Shown one piece after another: positions 1-10,705 of a stretch of 64,000 nt of DNA. Source of the DNA: Kwoniella bestiolae CBS 10118 (lineage: Eukaryota; Basidiomycota; Tremellomycetes; Tremellales; Cryptococcaceae). The stretch lies in the NCBI RefSeq assembly GCF_000512585.2, contig NC_089241.1, positions 2,480,001-2,544,000 on the forward strand, written 5' to 3'. Each line of letters opens with the position of its first letter. The first letter of the stretch is position 1. Below the pieces are notes generated by a model, which was given only the letters and a program-made list of their open reading frames with translations, made no database searches and was not told the origin of the DNA. The position numbers were made by a program, and so were the translations under genes.

Positions 1-883
1 TTGTCTACCATTGGTCCATGACAATCTGTCTTCGCCAATTGATGTACAGTACTGTATTAGATCTATCGTATTGACATTTTTTGTATTTGCATAGATACCT
101 CATTTGACCTGTCATCCTTTGGGTTCCGGTTACAAGTGTACCAACAGCCATTTATGAGCCATATGCATGGTGTGTCATCCTCCCTTTAGCATGATGTTCA
201 TGATGGCGGCGTGATGACAGGCGTGTAATATCATTCTAGATGGAAGGAGGCAACAAGCTTGCGGGAACATCGCAGAATGACCATTGCTCCAATGACTGCG
301 CCTCATCGTCTGCTGCTTCTAGTGAGAGAACGATTCGCTGCCACCCTTGTTGTGGTTGAAAACACTTTTCGAATGATGTTCCTTTGCGCGAGAGCGATGA
401 TGCAGAAGTTACGAGAGACCAGGACCTGGAACCATGGGGTCTGAAACGCAAGCTCTTACGGTGCTAGGTCAAAGGTTGTCCGAAGGTTTTTGGCACATCC
501 TCCTTTGTACGCTAGGCAGCGGGGAAAACGGTCAACTCTTGAGACTCGCTGTGATGATTGAATGCCATTTTGCCACCCTTTCGGGCAGATATAAGAAAGC
601 CATAAAATGGTTGGGGGATCAGTGGACAGATATATGTTCTTTCCCCGATAATCTGTACGCTACAAACGCCCACAACTTCCTTCGCGACCGACTTACCAAA
701 TCTCAATGAAATGACCTTCAGATATAATACACGCTCGATCCAAAGCTCAACGCGCCCCAGATCTCCGCCACCTACTGGTGTGCTGAGCAGGCTCACCCTA
801 AAGAAGACCGGTCATGCGCTCAAGGCTTCTCGGTCCATTATCCTGACTATAGAACCCTGGTCACTGTGAGCTGTCCGCAAGCA
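1..883. other. Left-edge stretch with no supported gene
   Basis: No convincing complete gene is visible. A 91-codon ATG ORF lies at 434-709 (+). Its stretch with Tyr-Lys-Lys and a Trp-x6-Trp spacing loosely recalls the C-terminal motif of the orphan family found elsewhere in the window, but this is too weak to call a gene. The rest is stop-rich in all frames. Confidence 0.4.
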
Positions 884-1922
884 ATGGATTCGAGAAGCGG
901 GCAGATGCAAGAGGCTGAAAGGGCTGCATCGGAACTTGAAGAACGACTCAAGGTAACACAACATGCAGATTGGTCTAGAAGATTACTTAAATCTCTCACT
1001 CGCGATTCAGCTCTTGGAGAAGAGCCTTTGACCATTCATTCTACTCCGGAGGAATTTACAGATCTGACCGTTTGTGCAGAGGTCGCAAATTCCGGAAACA
1101 CGATCCCTCCTCTTGCCAAGGGGAAAGGAAAAAGGCCGTCATCTCTCAACCAAGCTTGCATCCATATTGAGACCGAAAGATGATAGTTCAGCCCCATCAT
1201 TCGTGATTCTATCGTACATCAAGACGGGTGCACAGCCATCTTCCGCACCATCTTCAAAAAGAAGGACGGGTCTGGCGGGTGATCAAGGCGCGATAGGTCA
1301 GATCCTCGTCTGCCGTACTGGGAGATTCTCGACTTCCCACGGGATCGAACCTAAATCTCACGAGGGCCTCATGAACGCCGAGCTCCATAAATTCCGAAGT
1401 GTCTTATCCACTAACTTGATGAACCGGGGTGGACCCATCCACCGCCCACTCCCGGGTGGCAGTTGTGAGAGTGGATCCAGCCGAGATCAACCGAGCGACT
1501 ATGTGGCTAAAACCCAAGAATGGGAGCAAGACCTTGGTCAGTATGCGGAAAGGTGTTTGGCCCGAACCAAAGAGGCGTTACCTGATTGGAAGAAGAACGG
1601 GATTGCAACTCTGGCATTGAGTGGATCACAATTATATTCAATCGCCCCTAAGACAGCGAGGAGATTGAACGTTCTAGATTGGGATGGGTATCATGATTTT
1701 TTGATGAAGTCGATCGCAGATATCTCGGATCCTAATCGTTCTAGCCCGGCTTCTCTGACTCTGAGACCAAAAAGGCCGACCAGCGGTCACCAAAAATTAC
1801 AAGATGCTTCCAGTTTTACTTCGGCCGAGCAGAAATGTCTTAATGGACTGGACACCAAAAGGACTGCCTTCTTGGCAAATCATCAGCAAGACTTGAGAAC
1901 AGTAGAGTCGACTGCAAGATAA
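884..1922 (+). pseudogene. Possible decayed member of the orphan gene family
   Basis: Two overlapping open stretches lie in different frames. The first runs from ATG 884 to 1183; the second is open from about 1068 to 1922 with no ATG of its own near its start. The first contains HADWSRRLLKSL, which resembles HTDWREQYTRRF in the 12.8 kb family member. The second contains a Trp-rich helical stretch (KEALPDW) followed about 35 residues later by a DWDGYHDFL segment, which recalls the Tyr-x3-Leu C-terminal motif of the family. I found no good donor/acceptor pair that joins the frames, so a frameshifted relic is more likely than a spliced gene. An undetected intron remains possible. Confidence 0.35.
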
Positions 1923-2946
1923 CCATGTGTTCGCGCATAGATCTACCTAGCTTATGGGGGGACTTCGTTCTTTGATTGTGAAATGTTATTGACTTGGTCA
2001 AGATGGACTACAAAAGGCCCGTCTCTTGTTGGCAATTTCTGGGCACAACATAATTCCCCGTTTGTCTTCAGTGTCTCCATTGGGTAGCATTGTCAACTCC
2101 TGCGTATGATGTCACATGTGTTCCGAATGGGAATGTCCTCACTTGCGTGCATAGTCCAAACATTCATGTCATGGCTGACTTGAATCTAATTCGCCACACT
2201 CAACAGCCTTCCCAACTTCTCAAGATGACTCAATGTCAAGTATACATAAAATCACATTAGTCTGCCTCTTGTCAGAATCAAAATTTTGTCATAAGTTCTT
2301 TTCATGATAGTAGTAAAACCCTCTCCAAAATCCTCCTCATCCCGGGAGAGATGCAGGAATTTTGGCAGTCTGTGAGCCGGACAAAGCAAAAGATCACTCC
2401 TTGTCCTTCGCCACTCTCAATGTATGATATACAAATCGGACAATCTGCTGTTGTGTTAAGATCTCACTATACATCATGAAGTCAAAGTCCCTCTGGGAGC
2501 CACAGGACTTACGGAATTATAGACAGTAGATGCAGTGCTTCATTTGCTGACTGACTATCACCGGCGTAGTGCACGCCAACGATGCTTCTGTGCGTCTGAG
2601 AGCCTGGACCAGTATGGTGTGTTCTTCTCAAGAAGGCTACATTACGCCACCTCATGTCTTGTCATTACAATATCAAGGGACGACTGACAAGCTGTGTTTG
2701 GCCTAGAAGCGCAACGTTTGTCTGAATTGGCCCGAAATCTAGACGCTGCACTCCTTTCTCAAGACCAAAAATGCAAATGCTGAGGAGAACCGTATGATCC
2801 GATGATCGAAAGAGTACTTGAGCTTCGCAGGGCTGGAGGATCGGAAAGGATTGTATCATAGCAAGAGCAACTTTCGAGGCGTTCTTATTGGTCTCGACCT
2901 GTTCCGGCGACGTCGGATTTGCTTTACGCTGCGCTCAGGACAACAC
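1923..2946. other. Intergenic stretch, nothing recognised
   Basis: Only short ORFs with non-ATG starts, on both strands. No repeat, RNA gene or coding similarity was seen. Confidence 0.5.
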
Positions 2947-2953
2947 TATATAT
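2947..2953 (+). promoter_or_regulatory. TATA-like box upstream of the 3.1 kb gene
   Basis: TATATAT lies about 159 bases before ATG 3106. Similar AT boxes lie 85-160 bases upstream of several other orphan genes here, which supports a core promoter role. Position and motif only; no transcription start is known. Confidence 0.35.
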
Positions 2954-3105
2954 GAAGAGCATCACTTGAATCTCACCTTTGCCACTTTCATCCAGCGGCA
3001 ACATCTCAGCATTGGCTGACTTGAGTCTGAAACTTCCATCTTGGTACAGCTCGTCTGACTGATATCGCCTTTTGACCGATTATTGACGCCGTCGCCCCAT
3101 CAAAG

Positions 3106-4521
3106 ATGCAAGAACATAGCACTACCGTCGAAGTCGCCAGCCACTTGAACTCGGATGATGCTGCTCTTTCAGATACACAAGCTTCTATAATACCCCTGCC
3201 TCCAGCGACACCGGACGATAGTACTGGTGATCATGACCTTGAAATGGATGCTTCGAGTGTCATCGCGGACATAGCCCACGAATCAGGCGAGGCTCCTCGC
3301 GAAGATTTATTACAAGGAACAAGTACGAGTAGGAAACAAAAACCAACGTTCTTAGGCACCGGCCGTCTGGTGAAAGGCATCAAATCGTTCAGCGAATACC
3401 CTGAACATTTTGCGCTAGGGCGACTGACGTGGGAGGAAGGTGCCGAGCCTTCTGAAGAGGTGAAAGATTTCAGTAGGGCTTTCGATTACGAATACTATGT
3501 TCCATCCGTAAAGGCAAAACGTTGGATTCCGATCCCACAGGTTGTTTCTGATCATACCCTCCCCAAGACGTGGAGCATAATAAATGAGACTTTTTCTGAG
3601 GAGGCTCGCACCTTGGACGAGGACGCGTTCTTTCGAGCGTGGGAGAGATTCAGGTGGGAATGTCCAGAGAAGAGCGAGATGTTTGACGTTAAGTTTGTGC
3701 CAGTGGAAGTTTACGCCAGTGCCCATCCGGATCCTGCCATTGAACATCCTAATTGGGACTGGAAAAACAAAGGTGTATATGATTTCGATAGCTTCGAGCG
3801 AGAAGTCGAAGACTTCTACGCGGATGGAGTGGAAGGATCAAAAGAGATTGTGTTGACGACCTCTTTCTTGAAAAAAGGGGCTTATCTCAAGTCCGCTGCC
3901 GGAACCGACACTTTGCAAGAAACGCCATGCAACGACAAACACGACCACGCATATGATCTCTGTCCAGAACATGGCGGTATGATTCAAAGATACCTCCAAT
4001 GGGTCGTGCCAACCTCTAGCGCTGGTAGTAACAATTTGGTGCTCCCCGAAATAGGGTTCAGTGTCCGCCTAGCAAGCATTCCTGGTTACACTGCCAGTAA
4101 AGAGAATCACCAAAGGAGCTTAGATTTCAGCAAAAAGATCAGAAACACATACAGACACTTCCCTGGATCCATATCAGTCCCGGATACGGAGCAGACCTTG
4201 GACTCTAAAAAAAGAGCTTACAACACTACAAGAGATCTCGTGAATCGCGAAGCTAGAAGGCTCAAGGATTATGCAAATGGGATCTATAAAGGTGATGCAA
4301 CCAACGCAAATCATTTCACCTACCTCCATCTCCCTCCTCAGCACTATCAAAATTTCGGCGATCCATCCACCCTTTCTCATGTCTCCTACGAGCAATACAA
4401 AGCGTGGGTTCAGAAGTCAAAAGGCTACGGTAATGACGGACCGAAAGGAACAGGTGAGAGAAGGAGCTTCATAAGTCGGTGTTATGATTATGTTTCATCC
4501 TTTGTTCCTTCACTTGCATGA
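3106..4521 (+). CDS. Orphan family protein, probable two-module member
   Basis: An intact 471-residue single-exon ORF. I recognise no named domain. Residues 1-100 are acidic and Ser/Thr-rich, probably disordered. Two segments then look like repeats of one module. Module 1 (about residues 110-255) has a YEYYVPSVK motif, a Trp-rich helical part and a Tyr-x-Phe-x2-Phe-x3-Val segment. Module 2 (about 290-455) has QWVVPTSSAG, a Lys/Arg-rich helix, HFTYLHLPP and YEQYKAWVQ. The HFTY...F...YxxYxxW order matches the C-terminal half of the smaller paralogs at 34.5, 42.4 and 45.9 kb. The longest family member here, with a TATA-like box about 159 bases upstream. Function unknown. The ORF is certain; the duplication is inference from motif order. 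Confidence 0.7.
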   Translation: MQEHSTTVEVASHLNSDDAALSDTQASIIPLPPATPDDSTGDHDLEMDASSVIADIAHESGEAPREDLLQGTSTSRKQKPTFLGTGRLVKGIKSFSEYPEHFALGRLTWEEGAEPSEEVKDFSRAFDYEYYVPSVKAKRWIPIPQVVSDHTLPKTWSIINETFSEEARTLDEDAFFRAWERFRWECPEKSEMFDVKFVPVEVYASAHPDPAIEHPNWDWKNKGVYDFDSFEREVEDFYADGVEGSKEIVLTTSFLKKGAYLKSAAGTDTLQETPCNDKHDHAYDLCPEHGGMIQRYLQWVVPTSSAGSNNLVLPEIGFSVRLASIPGYTASKENHQRSLDFSKKIRNTYRHFPGSISVPDTEQTLDSKKRAYNTTRDLVNREARRLKDYANGIYKGDATNANHFTYLHLPPQHYQNFGDPSTLSHVSYEQYKAWVQKSKGYGNDGPKGTGERRSFISRCYDYVSSFVPSLA

Positions 4522-5210
4522 TGCTACGATGAGAAGTACTCGGTACTCTGGGTAGTGACTAGATCCCCGCAAACAGACATACCCTACCGTTATTGAATTG
4601 AAACACAAGTATGTATCGCTTTTCAGACACTATATACGGACGCCTGAATCAGTGTCATGATCAGGTGAGGTAGAGAAGCTAGGCTTGTGAGCGTATGCCT
4701 TGCCTTTATCGGGTGGCTCAAAGCACGTCCGCAAGGATCGATACTTATGTATGGATACAAGGAGAGAAGAAACAAATCTAGTGGTCAAGAAGCTTGCCGG
4801 GGTAGCTGCGATGCTTGGATCCGCAAGCACACACATACATTTTTTCAATCTTTTACATGTCTTCGCAAGTAAATCTGTGCAAAGGAGCTTTGACACAACA
4901 GACGAGATATGACAAGTCACCTGTTGCCTCTCTTTTTGCCCCTGAGTCGTGATCAGCGAATCATTTGTCAGGAACTGTGCTCGAGACTGGCTCCAGCCCT
5001 ATCGATGTCGTCATCTCATTGAGCAGGACGCTGGCTTCTCATCCCTTTATGAATGCTGTGCAGGAAAATCGTCAAATAGGGGATCAAACATATAGCACAG
5101 AAGGACCTTTGACGTCGGTTTGACAGGTATGACACCCTGAGCCTCCACATCACAAAGGGTACATGACCTACTGCCTTCGTCTCGGAGAGAAGGCAAGTCT
5201 AGGAGGACTG
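4522..5210. other. Intergenic stretch, nothing recognised
   Basis: Short overlapping ORFs on both strands (for example 4630-4920) show no family resemblance or splice pattern. No repeat or RNA gene was seen. Confidence 0.5.
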
Positions 5211-5216
5211 TATAAG
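5211..5216 (+). promoter_or_regulatory. TATA-like box upstream of the 5.4 kb gene
   Basis: TATAAG lies about 141 bases before ATG 5357, in the same distance range as the boxes before other orphan genes of the window. Confidence 0.35.
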
Positions 5217-5356
5217 TACTGCGTGCATTCAGGGGGTATTTCGCTTTGCCATCTCTCATACTCGTCGAAGACTTCTTCTCGATTTTGCCACTTTCTTGCC
5301 ACTTCAGTATTGGACACCCTGCCCCCATTCAACATCGATTGCAGCTCAAAGAGATC

Positions 5357-5914
5357 ATGTCACCATACAGAAAACCCTATGTCGAGTCGGAGATTGATGG
5401 TGATGAAACCTCTGCACCTGGCGCTGCTACTCCCATAAGCGTCGCTTCGTACACAGACACACAACGAGATCCTCGGGATGCTGAAAGTTCGAAGGCGGCA
5501 GTGGGAGCAGCTTCAAGTGGTAAAATGCAAGACCATACCAGCCAAGGGACAGTTCCAGAGCGATTCAACGCGTTCGAGTATGAAGACAACCATCGACTAC
5601 GCCAATCTAGAGAATCGGAGGTCCAATACACATTAGAATGGTTGCACGCCCAGTCCATCGGGCACATGAAACAACATGGAAGGCACAACGTCAACACAGA
5701 AGCCGAAACACTAGGAGCAACTGATAACATCTCGCGGAGAGAGCTCATCGGGTTGTGTGTCACACAAATGTTAGCTGGGAATGTCCCCGATGCTGGCGCT
5801 ATCCCCATGATGAGGTCGATGATCGGTGTCCACTCCCCAACAGACGATCGTGAGACCGCCGTACTCCGTGACTTACTTGCTATCACGTCGAGCGTTCACG
5901 GTCTGGATGAGTGA
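5357..5914 (+). CDS. Orphan hypothetical protein (185 aa)
   Basis: A single-exon ORF. The first real ATG is at 5357; the open frame extends further upstream without an ATG needed. Residues 1-70 are Ser/Ala/Thr/Asp-rich and probably disordered. The rest looks mainly helical (EVQYTLEWLHAQSIGHM, then RRELIGLCVTQMLAG). It lacks the WW, FxY and terminal Tyr...Trp motifs of the family genes around it, so I keep it separate. It shares their style: no introns, a TATA-like box 141 bases upstream and an A-rich tract about 100-150 bases after the stop. There is no signal peptide or membrane segment. Function unknown. Confidence 0.55.
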   Translation: MSPYRKPYVESEIDGDETSAPGAATPISVASYTDTQRDPRDAESSKAAVGAASSGKMQDHTSQGTVPERFNAFEYEDNHRLRQSRESEVQYTLEWLHAQSIGHMKQHGRHNVNTEAETLGATDNISRRELIGLCVTQMLAGNVPDAGAIPMMRSMIGVHSPTDDRETAVLRDLLAITSSVHGLDE

Positions 5915-6456
5915 CCTGGTGATGGAAATTCGGAGAATCTGTATCCTCAAGAGTAAACCAGCGAATGTAACAATGATGTCAATACTACAATTGCAGCCTT
6001 CTCGTTTATATTTGTGACTTCTAGAACCAGAAAACAACGAAGAAAAGCAAAAACAACAAAGCGGAAAGACGCAAACCAGAATAGCAAGCCCAAGCAATGT
6101 GACCAACGATAGAGCGAAAGGGAGACCGAAAAGGTAATTTCATACAAGAACAGGGAACTCTTACTTGGTGAACATCCTCCTTCACTTGTTAGATAGACGT
6201 CTCGACGGAAAGAAAGTCATCCATTTATGGTTGTTGACTGTAAATACTGCTCCCCGTGATGTATACATTTCATGTGCATTGATGTATCGCTGCCCCAGGC
6301 AAGCTTCAAGGCTGAGGGATATTTTTTGAGATTTTAGGTGTACATCTCGCCTTATAACAGGAGCAATACAGCTTTTCACTCGGAATATGCATAATATGTA
6401 CTGGAGGGTCAGGTGGATAACGACTTGCGTTACAGTCTGCATACTCTGTACGAGCT
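5915..6456. other. 3' flank with A-rich tract, no gene seen
   Basis: An A-rich stretch lies near 6025-6080, about 110 bases beyond the stop of the 5.4 kb gene. Similar A-rich 3' flanks follow the 8.2 kb relic and the 12.8 kb gene. No coding signal is supported. Confidence 0.4.
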
Positions 6457-6768
6457 CTAGCAGCACCGGCGCATCCCAGCGCAGATGTCTAGGAGATGCT
6501 TCATGTCGTTATGTCTTGTTTCTTGCGCGTCTCGTGACAAGACGGTGAAAAAGATGCAGGTACTGAAGTAGTAAGGTGGTGTAACATGAGAAGACCATTG
6601 ACAGGACAAATCTGTGACGCCTTTTCCCAACGTAGCGGAGGTCAAAACCCGTTTAATATCCGGGGATGTGTTGCCATATTGTACGAGGCTAGACCTTCCA
6701 TTGTTATCCGCGAATTGAAGAAAAGCCTGTAGCTTGGACATCACCACTCTTTTCCAGGAGATGCCCAT
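6457..6768 (-). CDS. Possible small orphan protein (103 aa)
   Basis: An ATG-initiated open frame of 103 codons with a plausible mixed composition, including six Cys of which the last two end the protein. There is no recognised motif, signal peptide or paralog in the window. It may be a chance ORF; the only support is length and an ATG start. Confidence 0.2.
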   Translation of the reverse strand: MGISWKRVVMSKLQAFLQFADNNGRSSLVQYGNTSPDIKRVLTSATLGKGVTDLSCQWSSHVTPPYYFSTCIFFTVLSRDAQETRHNDMKHLLDICAGMRRCC

Positions 6769-7181
6769 AAGGTCCTGTTGTGGAAGCGCGCTTGGACTAG
6801 AAAATTTTCATATCTCTTCTTCTCTTCTTTTCGTCTCGCATGCAACATCGTTTACAACAGGTCCGGAACCTCACTTCGGTTAGGCGGTCTTCTTACTCTT
6901 CGATTGTCCAGATCAGAGGGAAGGCAGACGACATTTTGGTCTAGTCCCTCGCGAAGGCCGTCTACACCGGGGCTTAAATTACAACTTGCACTATAGCACG
7001 AAGGGACTGTCCCTTTTTTCACCTTAATCAACCTCTTTGCCCGCACCTCGCGGACCACAAGTGCCCATTACCTTTTTGCACCGCACACTTACCATTGCAA
7101 CGACTCGGAACGTCCCAACTAGCCTGGTTCCGTCAACTCAAAGCCCGTGCAAGTCATCGAGGATCGTAACGCAGCATCGAA
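6769..7181. other. Intergenic stretch, nothing recognised
   Basis: Only short non-ATG ORFs on both strands. No repeat or RNA gene was seen. Confidence 0.45.
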
Positions 7182-7627
7182 TCACCTGAAGGTTCTCTCT
7201 CCGGCAATCGAGCCCAGAATTTTATCACGAATGCTATTGCCAAAGCTGCCCATGGTCCTCTCACGCTCTTTCAAGGACCTTTGAATCACTGGCCACTCAG
7301 ATACCCAATGTCCAGCCAATGATAGTCGAATCCTGTATCTCACCCCATTTTTAGAAACCGAATATACCTCAGTCACCGAGAAGATAGTCAATGGTATGAA
7401 CCGGTAGGTGCTGAAACAAGCTTGGCGCCTTGGATCCCGTTGGTACCAGATTCTAATCTAATCCACATGAACCCGTTGAGTTCATTGAACGCGTCTTTCA
7501 TAAGTTGAACAAAACGAGGCAATTCGAAACGCGTTATTGACCATGGGAGGGTGTTGCAGCTCTGTCGCCTGAACTCACTGGGAATGACTAGAAAGCTAGG
7601 GCAGAAGCTTGGGCTACATTTTTCCAA
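7182..7627 (-). pseudogene. Possible decayed or intron-split orphan gene
   Basis: Two consecutive open stretches on the minus strand (7627-7388, then 7391-7182) lie in different frames and both have protein-like composition. The first contains RFVQLMKDAFNELNGF, the second IRLSLAGHWVSEWPVIQRSL. Neither begins with ATG at its 5' end. A weak splice could join them: a GTTCAT donor in the last codons of the first stretch and an AG before the second. A frameshifted remnant is equally likely. No family is recognised. Confidence 0.25.
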
Positions 7628-8192
7628 ACGGAAAAGTGCTCATACCGGTGCCAGGCAGATATACCAAACATCGAGCTCGTCAGCCAGGCTACTACCAAGA
7701 GCTTGATCAGACGACTTCGGCTCAGTGAGAGCTCCTAAAATCCTGTGAACACGGAGGAATCCCACAGCGGTACTCAGAAGAAATGGGAGGGCACAATCTT
7801 ACTAGGTCATATGTTGGAGGATGAATATCTTCTCTTTCAAACTGTTGGTGAGCCCAAAGGTAAAGAATGAAAGAGGTAGGCACCATTGAACACGGCCTAT
7901 CTGTATGCATGGTCTTACGATGAGGATTGGTACATTCTACTGTATACTGCAATAGCAACAGCTTTTTGTACCAAATCGAATAATCAGAACTTGAGACTGT
8001 TCTCGGCTTTTCGCATGATGTGGCGATTTCACATACGAAATGATCAACATTGACTGACCCAATTTTCAGAACACCAGGCTAGATTTTCCGCAGCTTAAAC
8101 AGAGGAGCAGGAACGCATCAATCCTTCAGACACCTCTATCACGGACCTGGAGACTCCAAAGATCTCACTCAGCCGGCTGTTCGAGGTCTGAG
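7628..8192. other. Intergenic stretch, nothing recognised
   Basis: No ORF with family resemblance. It may hold the eroded N-terminal part of the relic that follows. Confidence 0.4.
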
Positions 8193-8441
8193 GTGTGGAA
8201 AAAGACTTGCCCGAGATACGTGCCCAGCGCGAAACCCGACTTGTCAAATGGAGTGGCCAATGCTGTGACCGCTCTGAATGACAACCGAATTAAGGAGTGT
8301 CAAGAGCACCTCGAAGACACTTATGATGAGGAGATGAGTTGTTTCGAGTACGACAAAAGACCCTCCCTCAAGCTTGCCAGCCATGACACCATGGCTAAAG
8401 GCAGCGTAGAAGGTAGAAAGCTGTCTACGAAGAGTTTTTAG
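8193..8441 (+). pseudogene. Remnant of a WW-type orphan family gene
   Basis: An 82-codon open stretch without an ATG at its start. It contains DLSNGVANAVTAL and, 30 residues later, EEMSCFEYDKRPSLKLASHD. This parallels the middle of intact paralogs: the 15.2 kb gene has GGVAAALSTV, then EGVMQKYPPKRGSPP, then a DHPKM segment; the 10.7 kb gene has DLSPPDVATTL then KEMQRYSESRKPS. The N-terminal WW block and the C-terminal Arg-Trp block are missing or out of frame. An A-rich tract at 8761-8801 follows, as it does after the intact 12.8 kb gene. I read it as a decayed copy; the similarity is from eye alignment only. Confidence 0.45.
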
Positions 8442-8760
8442 AGCTCCGCACAGGTTTATCCAACTTGTCGAACAACTTTGACACGAGAAACCCTTTTAGT
8501 TCTCACAGTAGAGGGGGTCATTCAGGTGCTGGGAGAGATGATCCTTCTATCTCTACTGGCAATGATGATCTACCCTCGGCACGACTAAGTGCCTGACTGT
8601 CTTTAGGGCTGATCTCCGTTTTCGACGATAACAAGGAGCGAGGTGACGAGCTAGCCAGCCGAAGGGCATCTCGAAGACACTGGTGACATTCCTGCTGGAT
8701 GTGCACACACTAGGCTCAGTGCTATTCACATGTTATGTTCCTAGATGAACCAGGCGAATG
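8442..8760. other. Eroded 3' part of the relic, no intact gene
   Basis: Short fragments rich in Asp, Ser and Gly near 8515-8600 could be the former acidic tail of the remnant gene. Nothing is intact. Confidence 0.3.
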
Positions 8761-8801
8761 AAAAAAAACAAAAAAACAAAAAAATACCAAAAAAAGGTAA
8801 C
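8761..8801 (+). repeat. A-rich tract with an A7GGTAAC element
   Basis: Runs of six to eight A separated by single C or TACC, ending in AAAAAAAGGTAAC (8789-8801). A very similar AAAAAAAGGTTAC occurs at 14120-14132, after the 12.8 kb gene. Both are 3' flanks of WW-type family copies, so this may be a shared 3' untranslated or downstream sequence retained from duplication. Confidence 0.45.
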
Positions 8802-10573
8802 GATGAAAGAGGGGGTAGAATACAACAGAGCTGAAGACGTGGATGTCCCTTCGTTCAGTATGTAGTGCTATGTTCTGATCAAGATGTATAACCTTCCAGG
8901 TGTGCGGTCTATAAAGTGTGAGTCAGATTGAGCTTTTGGGCTACGAGGAAAAGGATGCCAACCATTACTTACGCACTGTTGGTGAAACGAGAGACGAGCT
9001 TGTTTCGTTCCGGTCACCCTTAACTCCCCTGGGGCATGCCCTCGCGCAGATATTTCTTTGGATCCGACTCCTCCCTTTTCCCTCTGCCAAGGGTAGGACA
9101 GTCTTTGACACACCAGGAGCTGCTCGACAATCTGTTGCTGGTCGCACGTTCGTTTCCCATCGAGAACCCAGATGACTAACTAGACAACCAAGGAGGTGTT
9201 AGGGAAACTAATGAATGGGCACTTCGATGTCTGTTGTCTGTTTTACTTGTATATGTCTGTGGAGGGAAATGGGACTGAGAAGATAGAAAAGCACATTGAA
9301 AAAACAAAATAAGGGCGCGAGAGATGGGTGAATTACAAGTATGTCAATGGTTGTTAATTCCCCCTTGCTCAAGAGATATTTTTCAGCAAAGGAATTTTAC
9401 ATTTCAGCATAAATCACTGTCCGAAAGAGATCTCTTTCCAATTTGACGGTCAAATCCGACATGCAATAGTCCTCATGAACAAGATAGCCACAATAGCCTT
9501 TTCCTGAGCTTGCCCTCAAAGATCAGAACGGAATGCTTACCGACCTCGACTGCTATGTCGCGCTGGCGATGGTCGGGCACCACGCCGATCCGAATTTGAG
9601 CTTCGTGTCCCGTCAGCAAGAGATGTTAATTAATCAAGCACTCGCGGATCTTACGATGGCGAGGTTTCTGAATGGCGGAGAGACATGATGAATTCCGTCG
9701 AAAAGTTACTGTAAGTACTCTACCATGCTTTCCGCGTCAATTTCGAAATCTCTCCACAATGAGATCCGCAGAGGGGGTTTGTCAGACTGAGATTTCCAAG
9801 CCAATCATTTTAGTCTCTAATCTTCAGGGATTTTCTAGTTCTTTCTGGCGAGTTTGGGAGTTTGCCATGCTGAGATAGGTCTCAGTCTGGCATCAGGAAA
9901 TCGTCATTTGGCCTCGGTTTTATCAAAGACATCGATGGCCAGAGTCCGGACAGATGCTTTGGTGTCCCAGGCTCGTCAGCGCTTGCACCTGACTACTTAT
10001 ACAGTGAACCCCTGCCCTTTGGTCATTGAAACAATGGATAAGGAAATGACAATACTGGACTCGAATGGCGCTCATCTGATACCAGAGGCCAATACGAATG
10101 ACACTCAGATATCTCCTGAGAGAAATTGACAACAATCAGTCAAGCTTGTGTTTCTGAGGATTTGGTTCTGGCAAGATCAGCCCAATATTTCGTTGTGGCG
10201 AATGCATACTCTGTCTTGCGGATTTCATTTTGGCTCCGCGACATTTCACAGCAGCGAGATTGCAAAACGGCGTTGAGAATATCGTTCTGTCATTTAATGT
10301 TGTCATTGAGTGGCGAACCTCAACTTTCCATGCTCGTCATCCGATATTGCTCGTACTCAGTATATGGTGATATCAGTCATGCCTTCTTCGCTTGAGAACA
10401 AATTATATGCTCCTTAACATCATCCTTTCACGGTGTACACAGGAAACGTTTCACAAGCACTTTTTCCACCCACTGGCTCACGATCTCTCCCAAGATCAAT
10501 GGATCTCCCGACCTGCTACTACCTTCATGTAAAGTAATGCGAGTCTACAGACTGCCCAGTGAAATCAAGACTG
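8802..10573. other. Long intergenic stretch with small ORFs only
   Basis: Contains another A-rich patch near 9298-9310 and ORFs of 60-91 codons (8918-9175, 9672-9878, 9854-10129, 10126-10395), most of them with non-ATG starts. None shows a recognisable motif or a convincing splice pattern. Decayed gene fragments are plausible but not supported. Confidence 0.4.
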
Positions 10574-10705
10574 TATAATCCTCACCTTGGTTCGATCTTG
10601 CTTTACCCACCGTCTCATCATTCAATCGACATCTCATTGACGACTCTTACATATTTTGCGCTCATTCGATTTCTCTCATCAATCTGACAGGAGCGACACA
10701 ACTGA

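Noticed and set aside
1..3105. Subtelomeric end signal
   Set aside because: There are no telomere repeat runs, helicase or transposon genes of the type that mark chromosome ends, and conserved genes lie within 16 kb. A subtelomeric origin is not supported.
5377..5886. 169-codon minus-strand ORF
   Set aside because: It is fully antisense to the 5.4 kb gene, whose + strand frame has an ATG, a TATA-like box and a disordered-then-helical layout.
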